Assembly (NCBI RefSeq): GCF_040412425.1
Contig: NC_089753.1
Coordinates: 45,589,429-45,653,428 of the forward strand
Length of the DNA stretch: 64,000 nt
From: Macrobrachium rosenbergii
Lineage: Eukaryota; Arthropoda; Malacostraca; Decapoda; Palaemonidae
Reading direction: 5' to 3'
Positions 1 through 11,541 of the stretch are shown piece after piece. Both the position numbers and the translations under genes were made by a program. Numbering within the stretch: the first letter of the stretch is position 1; each line of letters begins with the position of its first letter. The notes below the pieces were generated by a model, which did no database searches, was not told the DNA's origin, and saw only the letters and a program-made list of their open reading frames with translations.

Positions 1-488
1 CGAACTAGAAACTGTAAGAAATAAATTAAATTCCCTCTTAAGGAACTTATATAATCTATACAATGGAATCCAAAATGCGCTAAATGCAGCAGTAACTAGA
101 AAACGCAGACAAACCAGAGATTTGGCTACAGATATAAGTACATTTATTGCAGATACACTGGCTCTTCTGGAAAATATTACAAATTTTGTAGATCAAAGAG
201 ATACGACAAACATTGACTCCTCAACTAATGAAACTGAAACACTTGTGATAACAGTGATTACAATCAAAGTTTCTATTAAATCTAACCCCAGTAATTTGAC
301 TAGTGTCCAGAAAACCAAACTGAAGGATCTCCAGACCTCAATTGAAAAAGAAGAAGAAAATATCGAAGACGAAATAAGTAGTATTGATGAAGAGATTGCT
401 ACATTGAATAAAGAGGCTTTACAAGAAGGTGGAACCACACTTCATGTAACGACTATTGCAAAAGAAAAAGTAACACAAGCATCAGTCC
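1..488 (+). CDS. Module exon 1 (3' part): helical A segment, RKRR motif, helical B segment
   Basis: The reading frame is open from base 2 to the donor GTAAGT at 489 and ends in phase 1. The first ~32 residues match the end of segment A in the other module exons. RKRR follows at 98-109, then segment B runs almost without a Ser/Thr linker. Segment B is rich in Leu/Ile heptads and acidic residues (KEEENIEDEISSIDEEI) and ends in EGGTT at 428-442, the same terminal motif as at 10354, 20544 and 27785. Several N-glycosylation sequons (NIT, NET, NLT) fit a secreted protein. The exon start lies outside the window. The family is not recognised; helical or coiled-coil is inferred from the heptad pattern. 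The TTG at 122 is not a true start, because the frame continues upstream to the window edge. Confidence 0.72.
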
Positions 489-2957
489 GTAAGTAGACTT
501 TATGATAGCTGGAAAAAAATCTGGCTTGTATTTCAAATTTTTGGATAAGACATATTTTCCCGGTATTAGGACGAATAAGCTTGGTCAAATCTGTCAAGTG
601 CAAACTATCATGTAAACATGGGTTTGAAAATTATTTTTGACTGGGGTGCCTGTATAGTTAACATAAATGACACTAAATTTCTGATTAAGTTTTCTGTTAA
701 TTCTTAACACAAGATGCATATGAATATCACTATTAGCGCAATTCAGTCACAATTTCTTTTTTCATGAACATGGTTTGTGCGTTTGGTCTGGCACATGTAA
801 GCAAAGTTATGATACCTAACCCTCTACCATTCCTTTGCTGAGAAGCTGTCTACAACTGATGTAGAACTTAATAAGAGTCATCATTCTTACTCACCTCGAG
901 AAGAAATACCATTACTGGAGAGTATCATCATTAAGTATTCTTTTTCCCCAGGAACGTATACTAATAGTTCACATTTTTTCAAATATCAATTATGTCTCAT
1001 CTCAAATATACTCTTATATTCCAGAAACAGTCTACAACAAGCTAAACTCGCTACATGCAAACCCAGCTACTCCTTTAACCTTACCCAACTATTACAAAAG
1101 TGGCAATGCTGGAGATACTTCTTAACCAAACCAAACTAAGGACTAACGTCCAACTTGGACAGGGGAGCTTCACCTCCTCAGGACCCCCATTATTTATACA
1201 TTAAAAAAGGGGCATATTCATATTAGTAGCTGGCCAAGTATTTGTTTAAACTATAGTGTAAGCCTGTTTTATGTCGTTTTCTTAGTATTATTCCTCTTGA
1301 TACATGATTTACCCAAGATCAAGAAAAGACTTGTCTTAAAATTTTACACTCACAAGAATGTGAATGCCTTGGTTCATATTGTGTCATTTATCTTTACTGG
1401 GGAAGTGTGTCCATGAGATGTTGCCACAATAGCGATGAAACTCCCTTTGTTTTTACAATCACGATTACTCTTCTGTAGAACTTTCTCCTTACTTTCTTAA
1501 GATTATTTTCGTTAATAAGTGTTCCTCAAGTGATTTTTCCGAATCAGGATTAATATGTGCCTTGAAAATTTCCAGCAAGTAGAGTTGGAAGTAATAGCTG
1601 CATTCAGCTTATATAGTTTTTTCTATCCTTCGATGTTTACTTTTTCTGTTACTGCATTCCACCAGTACCCCACCTATGTTCATCATTCTTACATTAACTG
1701 AGAGGTGAAAGTTCCCCAACTGGGAGTCTTTTACCGGAAAATATTACAATCAAGTTACAGTGTAACCTCAAAGAGTCTTAATCCGGTACTGAAATGCGGT
1801 ACGGGACGTCCTTACAGTTATTGCCATGCAGAAAAGTCGTTTTGCATGCTTTTAAGCCACGTTCCACTCAGGCTGTATTGGGCATAGTCTCGATGAAAGA
1901 TGAGAGTAGATCCGTCTATGAGTCTTACTCATCGTGATGGTCAGTAGTGGGCAGGATGTTTACCACGTGCTGATTGGCAGGGGAAAAAATCGTGCATTTT
2001 GATTGGCTGGTGAGATCTCCTGGTAAACAAAATTTTAGCTCTCATTGTTCTGCTGCTGTAGCCTTGATTAGCAGCAGGTATGATGCGCTGACTCATCAGT
2101 TTAGCATTTCCCGGTGAATATTTTGATTGGTCAATAAGGCGCTCTCAGTTTCTCAGCCATGCTGGCGTTGTTCAAGCCCAGGAATACCATCTCTCAGTGT
2201 TAGTGTTGTTGTCTGATGCAGGTCTAGCTAAGTCCTGGATGATAATTGTCTGGTGTTGGTGGCCAGGAGAAACTTTTCCTGTGTTGTATTCAGGGAGGGC
2301 TTCTCCTGCTGGATTAAGAGCGCCTATTGCAGCTGCAGGTGCAAGGGTTCCGGGGGCCTTTCCAATTATTTCCGTATTCCCCACTACTGCATTCCTTGCA
2401 ATGTTAATGAGGTGCATCTCTCGCACGTTGTTTCTTATAGCTCCTTCTTGAGAGTGACGAGATCCTCTAAGACCGTTTCATGGTGGCCATACTCCTACTT
2501 TTATCCCTTACATTATTACATTACTTAAATTATTCTTATAAACTTTTTGCAGGGTCATAATCCTATTTAGTATTAAACTTAGACATTAAACCAAATAAAT
2601 CTATTTAGATAGCCAAAAAATACAAACCATTTTTTACCTAAACCCATTCCAACCATAATTCACAAGTGATTAATGTAAATGGCACCACCATCCATAATTT
2701 CCAAGAACTGTACCTTCAACTAGTGTCTTTAAAACGCAGAGCCTTTATATAACAAAATCATATATAATTGCCAGGTACGTTGGTAAACCAACACGTAAGA
2801 AATATAGCTTTACTTTGTAACATGGGAGCAATTTTCCATGGTCTGTCTGGTTGTTAATTTATTCTTCATATCATATCAGCATCAGGTAGTTCAACATCCA
2901 CAGTGGTACAACACCATCAAGTGGCGTATCAGCCTCAAGTGGTATATTAGCATCTAG
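489..2957 (+). other. Intron-like AT-rich sequence
   Basis: Begins with the donor of module exon 1. No open frame with protein-like composition is seen on the plus strand, and small frames here look random. It contains a GC-richer island (annotated separately) at about 1890-2460. At 2875-2950 a Ser-rich stretch with frame breaks resembles a decayed repeat of the mini-exon that follows. Confidence 0.5.
1890..2460. other. GC-richer island with inverted CCAAT boxes; possible mobile-element fragment
   Basis: Base composition is clearly less AT-rich than the flanks. GATTGG (CCAAT on the minus strand) occurs near 1974, 2000 and 2128, and a TGACTCA core inside GCTGACTCATCAG lies near 2087. A minus-strand frame of 84 codons (2172-2426), rich in Ala, Pro and Asn, overlaps the island. 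I do not recognise the protein. The block could be a promoter or LTR-like part of an old element read on the minus strand. This is inference from composition and motifs only. Confidence 0.3.
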
Positions 2958-3026
2958 TGGATACATCAGTATCAAGTGGCGCATCTACAGAATCATCAGT
3001 GGATGCAACTTCGACTCCAGCAGCCG
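2958..3026 (+). CDS. Possible Ser/Thr-rich mini-exon, phase 1-1
   Basis: After ATCTAG, 69 bases encode DTSVSSGASTESSVDATSTPAA and end at a GTAAAT donor. Length is a multiple of three and both ends are phase 1, as for every other exon here. Composition matches the other mini-exons. The sequence just upstream (2882-2950) holds more copies of TCAAGTGGCGTATCA-like repeats, but these fall in other frames with a stop. The exon may therefore be a truncated survivor of a larger one, or not an exon at all. The acceptor has a poor pyrimidine tract. Confidence 0.4.
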
Positions 3027-5283
3027 GTAAATTCTCTACAACTTGTAAACTGGGTGCAAATAAGCTTATTACTACGCTCTCAACATCTAAATGCTTTATA
3101 CAGCATTTCCCTTATACGTTATACTTCAGTTATTCTCGAGACCATATCTAATTTCTTTCTCAAGTTCCTTAGCAATGATATATGTACACGTTATTTTCTA
3201 GACGGTATGTAAATTCATTTTTGAATCCTCGAAGTCTCCTACTCCTATGGCTGGTAATTCTATTTGCCAGTTACACATGCCTTTCTACAAGTTTCAAATA
3301 TCACCTTCAAAATGCTTTCAGTGGCACTTTCCTTACAGTAAGTACGTACTGCTTTTGACTGTTTCATTTTCCTCTTGTCGTCAATCTAATTATTATTATT
3401 TTTCCACAAGTGAAAATCCTTTCCTTTTCATTCTTCTGTTAAGTCTTTCTTTTCTGAACCTTTCACCTTTGAAATGCTATGTACAGAATGTTACAAAGCC
3501 CTTTAAACATCTTTATTTTATTACTTCCAAATATTATTGGCCTTAATTTCGTTACAAAGCAATTTCTACATTGCTATATGCTAATAATCTTGAGATCAGT
3601 CTTTCAGTCTGCAGTTCGTGCAAGTAACAGGTTTTCGTTCCTTTCTTTACTAAAGCCTTTGGTTTCAAACCTATTCATCGGTTATTTCTTTCTTATCCCA
3701 GGGGAGCGGCTTATCTATACCGCAGATTACTTTTAAAGAGCTCCAAGTCTCATACTGCTTTGTCTACGCCTTGGTAAATGTCATTCAGATATCACTATTT
3801 TTTGAGCTCCTTAGCAAAAGAAGTAGCGCTACTTGGAGAAATTTCTACCTTCATTTCCAAAACCTTTCACACAATTTAACTGTTTTCATTATTATTGGAA
3901 AACTGTCATCAAGATTATTAAATTTAGTTAAACGAGATGCATTATGACTACCAGTAACTCTGTTTGAAAATCAGTTTCAAAGCCTATATCATCAAAATAT
4001 TTTTAATGTACTTTCATATCATTATATATTATTTATAAATTTATTTGTAATCTGAACAGATTCCTATAAAAACGTCATTACCAATATACATCAGTATCTG
4101 AACGGCATCACTCCTGTCATTTCAGCAACTGAACTGATACTTCTGACGAGAGTTGAACACCATAAATTTTCAAGAACCTCAAAGACCAATTCATCCAAAT
4201 GTATTTTCTCGATCAACCTTTCTTTGAGTTTATACAGGAATTTCATGGATCTCCTATATCTACAAATGAAGTATTTGTTTTCTACATTTACCTGCATTAT
4301 ACAACATTTTCCATACAGCACATCTTTTATTATTTTCAAGCGTTTTAAAGCCATTTTGCTTTACCTTTCCTTTGGAACACAGCAATTCAACATCATTCTA
4401 TTTCTCTCTTGAGTTCCTAGTATCAAACTGCTTATCTACTAACTGCTATTTAGCATTTACATATTTCTTCTCCGTCGTATCCTTTAAGCTCTGGATCTCA
4501 AACAGCTTCTTCTTCTGACAATTTTATAATGCAAGTAAATACATATATTTGGCATTTGCTAAGGCATTTCCTCCAAGGCAATGACATATTACATTTTACT
4601 TCCTCCTTATACCATTCGGCATCAGTCAGGTTACCTGGTATCTGTTACACACAAAAATCGATATTTTTCAATCTTATAATAGCTTTTGGTTTTTACCTCC
4701 AATACTGTTTATGAAGGATGTGTTACAAACCCATTCAATTACTAATATTTTTCTTAACTCAGCAATTCCTACATAATAATTCTTTTCTTTGCTCTTTGGC
4801 CTGTGTTTGATCCTCCGGCATGGGAACTAGTTTTTCGCTTTAAAACTAGTATCATTCCTAAGGTAAAAGTTTGTCTTTGAACTGCCATATGTATCATTTA
4901 ATATTCGCTAAATTTTCTAGCACCTCAGCCTCGAGGAACTATTTTCCATTCATTCAAAACTAGTCACAGATATACCCAGAAAATTATTTTTCAATGTCCT
5001 ATAGGTCAAAAGGATTTACATGGCACTCTTTTCCCAAGGAAAAAAATTACTCTCTTTGCTGACGCTTATGTCATCAGTCTCCTTAGACAGCACTCACTGC
5101 GTAGCAACTGTCGTTGCCTTATCATTCTGCTTTTCTACTTAAGTGCCTCGTTTGACACACACTACAGTTACAACACTAAAATCGTCAAAATGTAGGAAAA
5201 GTAGAGTTGCCGGGACTATCAACATGCTACAGTTTCCATGCATCATAACCAATGATGAGGTCCTTATAAATGCAGCTTAATCA

Positions 5284-5372
<89 letters not shown>

Positions 5373-6104
5373 ATGTATATATACTGTAATATATACAATT
5401 CAACAAACCAGTAATTGTTTTGTTAAATCAAACTGCATGCATGCTTTCACTGTCACAATACAACGGGAAATTTCCCTTCCCTCTTGCTGATTACATAGTA
5501 TTCACACAAATATCTATCATATTTATCTGTCCACGTTTATAGGTGTGTATGTGTATGTATAAGTGTATGTATGATATATATATATATACATGCATATATA
5601 CATATATGCATGTATATTTACGTATTATATCTGTTCATTTTTCACATATAGACATATGTTATTAAAGTCTGACCACTAGTGCTACGCAGCAGGAGTGAAA
5701 GCAGACTTTTTACAGCACCTGTTAAAACTGTGCTTACAGAAAGACTGTGATCAGCAAGACTAATACATTGTCACGAACATGAAAATGTTTCTGAAATTTA
5801 ATTACTTGATATTCATAGATTCGCAATGCAAAGCATGAACTTGATATATCTATACGAACATATTATTTCCAACGTTCTAACACTTCTCACCAATCTGTCG
5901 GAATGGTGGAACTAATATTATTTCAAATATTGACTTAATTATTCCTTCCTTGCCCTTTAAGGAACGAACCGCAAAAGCAGACCTGTTCTGTGCACTCATA
6001 AAAATGTCTTGATAACATGATACGCATTATAACTGCATTCATTCAGATGGGAGTAATTTCCTTAAAGCTGCTTAGTCATTAATCCACTCTTTATGTCGCT
6101 TCAG
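3027..6104 (+). other. Intron-like AT-rich sequence
   Basis: No supportable gene. T-rich plus-strand sequence dominates 3060-4800. A (TA)n/(GT)n microsatellite sits at 5289-5372, and TATA/TGTA-rich sequence follows at 5540-5620. The last 30 bases form a pyrimidine-rich acceptor for the exon at 6105. Confidence 0.5.
5289..5372. repeat. (TA)n followed by (GT)n microsatellite
   Basis: About 60 bases of TA alternate directly into about 22 bases of GT, the same compound structure seen at 48051-48158. Confidence 0.95.
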
Positions 6105-6263
6105 AATCTAGTTCATCATCTGGCTCTAAAACTTCAGCATCTGAAGGCGAATCAACATCAAGTGGTGCATCAATTTCAAGTGGGGCTTCAACATCAAGTG
6201 GTGCATCAATTTCAAGTGGGACTTCAACATCAAGTGGTGCATCAGCATCAGCATCAAGAACTG
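6105..6263 (+). CDS. Ser-rich mini-exon with SISSG(A/T)STSSGA repeats
   Basis: Acceptor TTATGTCGCTTCAG is followed by 159 bases encoding 52 residues, largely repeats of STSSGASISSG, and the block ends at donor GGTATATT. Both ends are phase 1. The repeat unit is 36 nt (12 residues), the same length as the unit of the large exons at 31756-64000, though the sequence differs. Low complexity and Ser content suggest a dense O-glycosylation region, which is inference. The donor is non-optimal (GTATAT). Belongs to the same plus-strand exon series. Confidence 0.6.
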
Positions 6264-8464
6264 GTATATTATCAAAAGCTTATGGGCATATGCCCATACT
6301 TATATATCTCTAACTCTCATCAAATTAGAAAGCTTGAATTGCTCAATCTACCACTGCTTTCCGTTGCTATGCATTTTTTCTTCTAAATCATTTCCTAAAC
6401 CTTTTGATCTCTGGTTAATGTTGAATCTAGCATATGATGGTTACATAAGATATTTTTTTTTGTTTTATTTCAATTATTTCAGGTGTTTCCTGCCTTCTTT
6501 GGCACAGAATTTTTTTTATCTTGAAATGTAGTTTAAAGGATGCTTTTTGTAACGCTTAAGCTTCTTTGTCTTGAAGGCAACACTCCGAGCTTGCTACTTG
6601 ACGGTAAAATTTAACTTTTCAATTATTTTATGAAACATGAAATCTTTCAGCTTCAGTAAGTGCGTGTAAATGGCTTTTTTTCCATTCATCTATAAATCTA
6701 TGAACGTCAAACTCATGATCATTTACACACATGTTCCAGTAACTGAGGATTGCCTTTAATCACAAGCTAAAATTCTTGCCGAACCTGTAAACTACCTAAC
6801 TTCATATGATATAATTTTTGGCAAATTGTTTTAAAAATTAGCAGATGGCATTGATTACATACTAGTCAGTTACCATGACTTTCAAATATTCATTCAAATT
6901 CTTGTTTTGCTTAACCTAGCATTAGAGAACTATTTGTACTCGATCAGTATTTGTGACTGGTTTCTTATTCTTTTAAAACTCATTTCCTAGGGTACTAATT
7001 TTATTACATTTACTGACATTTGGTCATGAAGAAGTTAGTCATTACGTTTAATTCTCTTGAATACTAGTTGATAATATCATCAAGGCCATGTCTGATCTTT
7101 CAACTGATTCATAGGTCCATTGTCTTTTGACATTAAGATACCGTTGCAATTAATTCCTCAGCACTGAACATGAATACTATTTCGTCTGGCCCTTTTTAAA
7201 TATCCAGAAATGCCTTTCCATCAATATCTTTTTAATGATCTTTCTAGAACTGCTCCTTGCCCCTTTTATATGTTTTAGCTATTTCGGAAAATATTTCGAC
7301 TAGTATTATTTCAGTCTCAAAATATTGCAAATTTCAATAACGCATACAGCACTGCCATTTTATGTGAATTCTATTTGCAGTAAAAACTCTTCGCCTCAAA
7401 CGGTTGTATCTTTGATGTTTCATTTCACTTTAATGTTAGTTTTCACTTTTCTCCTCTTTCTAACTTTGGACTAGCTTCATTTGAAGTTAAATTATTGTGT
7501 TTTCCATTATGGAAAAATTAACTTGGCGTTTAGTACTTCAAAATTAATGTAATATTTTTATTGTATCCTACAGCTTTAAATTCTAAAGTATTTTTGTCTG
7601 TCTCCTTTCTATTAACGGTTACTCTCCAGTTGCTTTCAGAAGCCTTTATAATTAACGTTCTCTATGAAACAAAGTTTCACATACTAATCACCTAATACAT
7701 TCCTAATTTGTTAATTTGTTCTTGAACTTTCTAACTTCTAGTATTTACTGAAGGATGTTAACATTTTCCTAAATATAATAACGTTAAATATTTCCGCACA
7801 TTTTCACTTCATTATCAAAGGCTCCATGAGGTGATCTTCATTATGAATTCGTGCCTGAAAGATTTCGACGCTTTGTTATAAAACAACCCTAACTTTCCTA
7901 CACAGCTAGAGTTTGCTGATTCAGTAAAATTCTCGTTAGCTTATTTGTGTACTGACAGCTAACCGTTATTGCCTTTTTATCTAAAAAGAAGAATTCTTAC
8001 ATTTGAATTTTTCCCTTTCTGAAATATTTTACATCTAAATTTGCCTATCAACTAATATTGTATAGATCTACGTGCATAAAAACAAAACAGCCTTTAATGA
8101 TGTTGTATTTTTGTACTCTAGTCTTGGATAGATTTCACATCTTATGCCGTTTTTTTTATATCTCCTATGAATGTAATCCTAGTTTCAATTTTTACTGTTG
8201 TCACTAATTCCTTGTCATTTCAGCAATATTTTGTTTTGATCCATCTTTATACATGATATATATCTATGCATCTGATATTGAACATTTCCAGAGACATCTC
8301 GTAGCATTCGCATTCTACGCATACATTGCATTTTCTGAAATATTTCTCATATAAATCAATTCCAAAATAAACGTAAAATCATAATAAAATAAACGAGTAA
8401 CATTTACTGCAAAAGAAAACCGGGAGAAGTTAAATAATCATATGAATTACACTTATAACAACAG
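6264..8464 (+). other. Intron-like AT-rich sequence
   Basis: No protein-like frame, RNA gene or obvious mobile element recognised. Ends in an acceptor (ATAACAACAG) for the exon at 8465. Confidence 0.5.
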
Positions 8465-10423
8465 GTTCAGCAGCAGCAGGTACATCCACAATAGCAGGAT
8501 CTTCTACAAACGGAGATTCAGCCACAACAACAACTACAGAAAGTGGCACTACCGAAGATCCTTTACCTGCAATCTACAGAAAATTAGCAGAACGAAAGAC
8601 AGTTTATGAATCCCTAAATAAAGTATCAACAGGTCTTGATACTCTGAACACAAAAGTAAGTAATTTGAAAAATGCAGGAAGTAGGAGGCATCGAAGAGAA
8701 GCACAGTCAGCAACGTCATCAGAATCTACCACTCCTACTGGAGGACCAACAGATGGGTTTACTTCAAGTCCAGCTGGAGGATCTACCACCACTACTGGAG
8801 GATCAACAGACGGGTTTACTCCAAGTCCAGCTGGAGGATCTACCACTCCTACTGGAGGAAAAACAGACGGATTTACTTCAAGTCCAGCTGGAGGATCTAC
8901 CACTCCTACTGGAGGATCAACAGACGGGTTTACTTCAAGTCCAGCTGGAGGATCTAACACTCCTACTGGAGGATCAACAAACGGGTTTACTTCAAGTCCA
9001 GCTGGAGGATCTAACACTCCTACTGGAGGATCAACAAACGGGTTTACTTCAAGTCCAGCTGGAGGATCTAACACTCCTACTGGAGGATCAACAGATGGGT
9101 TTACTTCAAGTCCAGCTGGAGGATCTAACACTCCTACTGGAGGGTCAACAAATGGATTTACTTCAAGTCCAGCTGGAGGATCTACCACTCCTACTGGAGG
9201 ATCAACAAACGGGTTTACTTCAAGTCCAGCTGGAGGATCTAACACTCCTACTGGAGGAAAAACAGACGGGTTTACTTCAAGTCCAGCTGGGGGATCTGCC
9301 ACTCCTACTGGAGGATCAACAAACAGGTTTACTTCAAGTCCAGCTGGAGGATCTACCACTCCTACTGGAGGATCAACAAACGGGTTTACTTCAAGTCCAG
9401 CTGGAGGATCTAACACTCCTACTGGAGGATCAACAGACGGGTTTACTTCAAGTCCAGCTGAAGGATCAACCTCTCTTACTGGAGGATCAACAGCAACTCC
9501 AGCTGGAAGATCAATGACAGCACCTGCTGGACTATCAACAACTCCTACTGGAAGATCAACTCCTACCGGCAGACCTAGTACAAACTCTACTGGGGGATCA
9601 ACCATTCCTACCGGGGGATCAACCATTCCTACGGGGGGATCAACCATTCCTACCGGGGGATCAACCATTCCTACTGGGGGATCAACTATTCCTACTGGAG
9701 GATCAACTACAATTCCAACTGGAAGATCAACTACAGCGCCTACTGGAGGATCATCAATAACACCCCCTAGAGGATCAATAACAACTCCTCCTGCAAGATC
9801 AACCATAACTTCAGCACTTGGATCAACTGAAACTCCCGCTGGCAGATCTACTGCAACCTCTGCTGGAGGATCAACTTCAGCTCTTTCTGGAAAACCACCA
9901 GCTACTTCTGCTGGAGGATCAGCAACATCATTATCATCTGCAGCAACTGTCAGTTCTGGTTCTTCAAATGCACAACAGTCAGCTTCATCTGGTGCTGCCA
10001 TTGAAAACACTGACTCGAATGCAAGAACTACAACAATCACTATTACGACTGTAGATCCTGAAGCCCAATACATTTCATATTTACTTAGTGATTTGAAAAC
10101 CCTACTGAACAATGTGAAAAATGCCACAGCTGTTGCTACCACTCTAAATTCGTTCATAAGCACCATGGCTACCCTTGCCACAAAGTTAGATACAGCAAAA
10201 ACATACGTTGAAGCTGACAGCAGTCTCTTAACAGGCAGTGTTTTGTCTTCACTGAATTCAATGTCTGATCTAATAAAGGACGCTAATACAAGTGTCAATA
10301 CTTTGAAAACTGAAGTTCAGGCAGAGATAGATACCTGGAATGCTAAGGCTACAAAGTATGGTGGTACCACGCTGAAAGTAGATGATGTCACCTTTGATTC
10401 TGCCACAACTGTTGTAGCTAAGC
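8465..10423 (+). CDS. Module exon 2: A segment, RRHRR, long PAGGST mucin-like linker, B segment
   Basis: A 1959-base exon, open throughout, phase 1 at both ends (acceptor at 8463-8464, donor GTAAGT at 10424). Codons 1-30 are Ser/Thr/Gly-rich. Segment A (DPLPAIYRKLAERKTVYESL onward) lies at about codons 32-70, and RRHRR follows at 8683-8697. The linker of about 450 residues holds 13 copies of a 19-residue repeat, six copies of a 7-residue GGSTIPT repeat, and mixed Ser/Thr/Pro sequence. Segment B begins with PEAQYISYLLSDLKTL at about codon 531 and ends in KYGGTT at 10354-10371. The protein is probably secreted and heavily O-glycosylated (inference). The internal TTG at 8665 is not a start, since the frame and segment A continue upstream. 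The opposite-strand frame is a shadow of the repeat. Confidence 0.8.
8725..9480 (+). repeat. 57-nt coding minisatellite, 13 copies
   Basis: The motif ACTTCAAGTCCAGCTGG recurs every 57 bases from 8761 to 9445. Each unit encodes GGSTDGFTSSPAGGSTTPT with variation at a few positions (D/N, T/N, K). The exact spacing keeps the frame, so variation is by whole units. Confidence 0.95.
9588..9715 (+). repeat. 21-nt coding repeat, about 6 copies
   Basis: GGGGGATCAACCATTCCTAC recurs at 21-base spacing and encodes GGSTIPT. It lies just downstream of the 57-nt array in the same frame. Confidence 0.9.
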
Positions 10424-10922
10424 GTAAGTTGATGTGAATCTATATAAATAAGTAAGACAATGTTTTCTGAACTACTTACTATATCCTCAAGGCAATAAAT
10501 ATATGAGAAACATTAGAAACACATTAGATTTCCAAATAAAAGCACTACATTACCCAGTGTCATCGAAACCTAAAACTTAATTAATTCATTATACAACTGT
10601 TAGATAGCAAGGATTGAAATTTAGTTCTCATCTGTCATATAAAAAATCCTTATAATTAAATCCAGTATCACTTTTATCCAGTAGATAAAGTAAAGACCCC
10701 CTTGGTGTTAATTACAGCAATGCTACTGTGTTGTATATATAACATGAACTAAAATGACAAATTCAAAGGCCAAAATCATTCATTGTGTGCTCCTTTACTC
10801 ATTCTCTTGAACCAGAGTTCTTTTAACATGCAAATTTTAATTTCACTTTGATAAACCTTTAAAAACTCCCATAAAATATGATGAATACTGAATTTCACCT
10901 ACACAAATTATCTTTTCCTCAG
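10424..10922 (+). other. Short intron
   Basis: Runs from donor GTAAGT to the acceptor TTATCTTTTCCTCAG. AT-rich, with no other feature seen. Confidence 0.6.
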
Positions 10923-10976
10923 AATCCTCGGCAGCAAAAACAGCAGCACCAACAGTGTCCCAAACATCCACCAAAG
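10923..10976 (+). CDS. Thr/Ala-rich mini-exon (18 codons)
   Basis: A good pyrimidine-rich acceptor (ATCTTTTCCTCAG) precedes 54 bases encoding SSAAKTAAPTVSQTSTK, closed by AAAG|GTAGGA. Both ends are phase 1. The composition (Ser, Thr, Ala, Pro, Lys) fits the linker style of the neighbouring exons. It lies 499 bases after module exon 2, as a small spacer exon between larger repeats. Confidence 0.6.
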
Positions 10977-11145
10977 GTAGGAATTCATTTTCTTGTGTGT
11001 ATTTTTATTCCTGGCATTACTCAGTTCCCCCCCCCAAAAAACTGACAATGGTCAAGCTAAGTACAGTTATGACATCTTTCCTGTGTTTCATTTTTCTTGG
11101 TACATCGGCATACATACATCACGTGTCCTTTTATTTTAAGCATGC

Positions 11146-11148
<3 letters not shown>

Positions 11149-11211
<63 letters not shown>
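11149..11211. repeat. (AT)n microsatellite
   Basis: About 60 bases of perfect AT alternation. Confidence 0.95.
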
Positions 11212-11215
<4 letters not shown>

Positions 11216-11239
11216 AAATGAATTTTGACCACTGACCCA

Positions 11240-11440
11240 TACAATTCTTGATGGCTCAATGGTCAGGTGTCACTGTACATCGTTGTTTCTAAAACCAGAC
11301 AGCGGTTCGAATCCTATGGTGATGAAGCACTTTCCAACTATAATTCCCCTTGAGTGTAAGTTATTCCCGAGGTATAATAAATTAGATATTAAACGATATC
11401 AGTGGCTTAATATTTTGGGATATGAGAAATGTCATGTATG
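11240..11440 (+). mobile_element. tRNA-derived SINE (head region)
   Basis: An A-box-like ATGGCTCAATGGTCAGGTG at 11251-11269 is followed after about 40 bases by a perfect B box GGTTCGAATCC at 11304-11314. This is the spacing of a pol III tRNA promoter. The sequence does not fold as a full tRNA in my reading. A non-tRNA body (TGAGTGTAAGTTATTCCCG onward) follows and ends in TGTGAC plus AT repeats, as in tRNA-derived SINEs. Confidence 0.55.
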
Positions 11441-11472
11441 TGACAATATATATATATATATATATATATGTG

Positions 11473-11536
<64 letters not shown>

Positions 11537-11541
<5 letters not shown>

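Larger units (their letters stand above)
10977..11536 (+). other. Intron segment with microsatellites and a SINE
   Basis: Contains (AT)n at 11149-11211, a tRNA-like SINE head at about 11240-11440 (listed separately) and (AT)n blocks at 11449-11536, which directly abut the Penelope palindrome. Confidence 0.6.

Noticed and set aside
8725..9480. Regularly spaced repeats that could suggest a CRISPR array
   Set aside because: Units are directly adjacent coding repeats with no unique spacers, inside an exon of an animal gene.
8604..10298. 564-codon minus-strand frame over module exon 2
   Set aside because: Open only because of the 57-nt repeat. The plus frame continues into segments A and B, which are shared with four other exons.
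11251..11314. tRNA gene
   Set aside because: A and B boxes are present, but I see no acceptor-stem pairing or clear anticodon arm. A SINE head explains it better.
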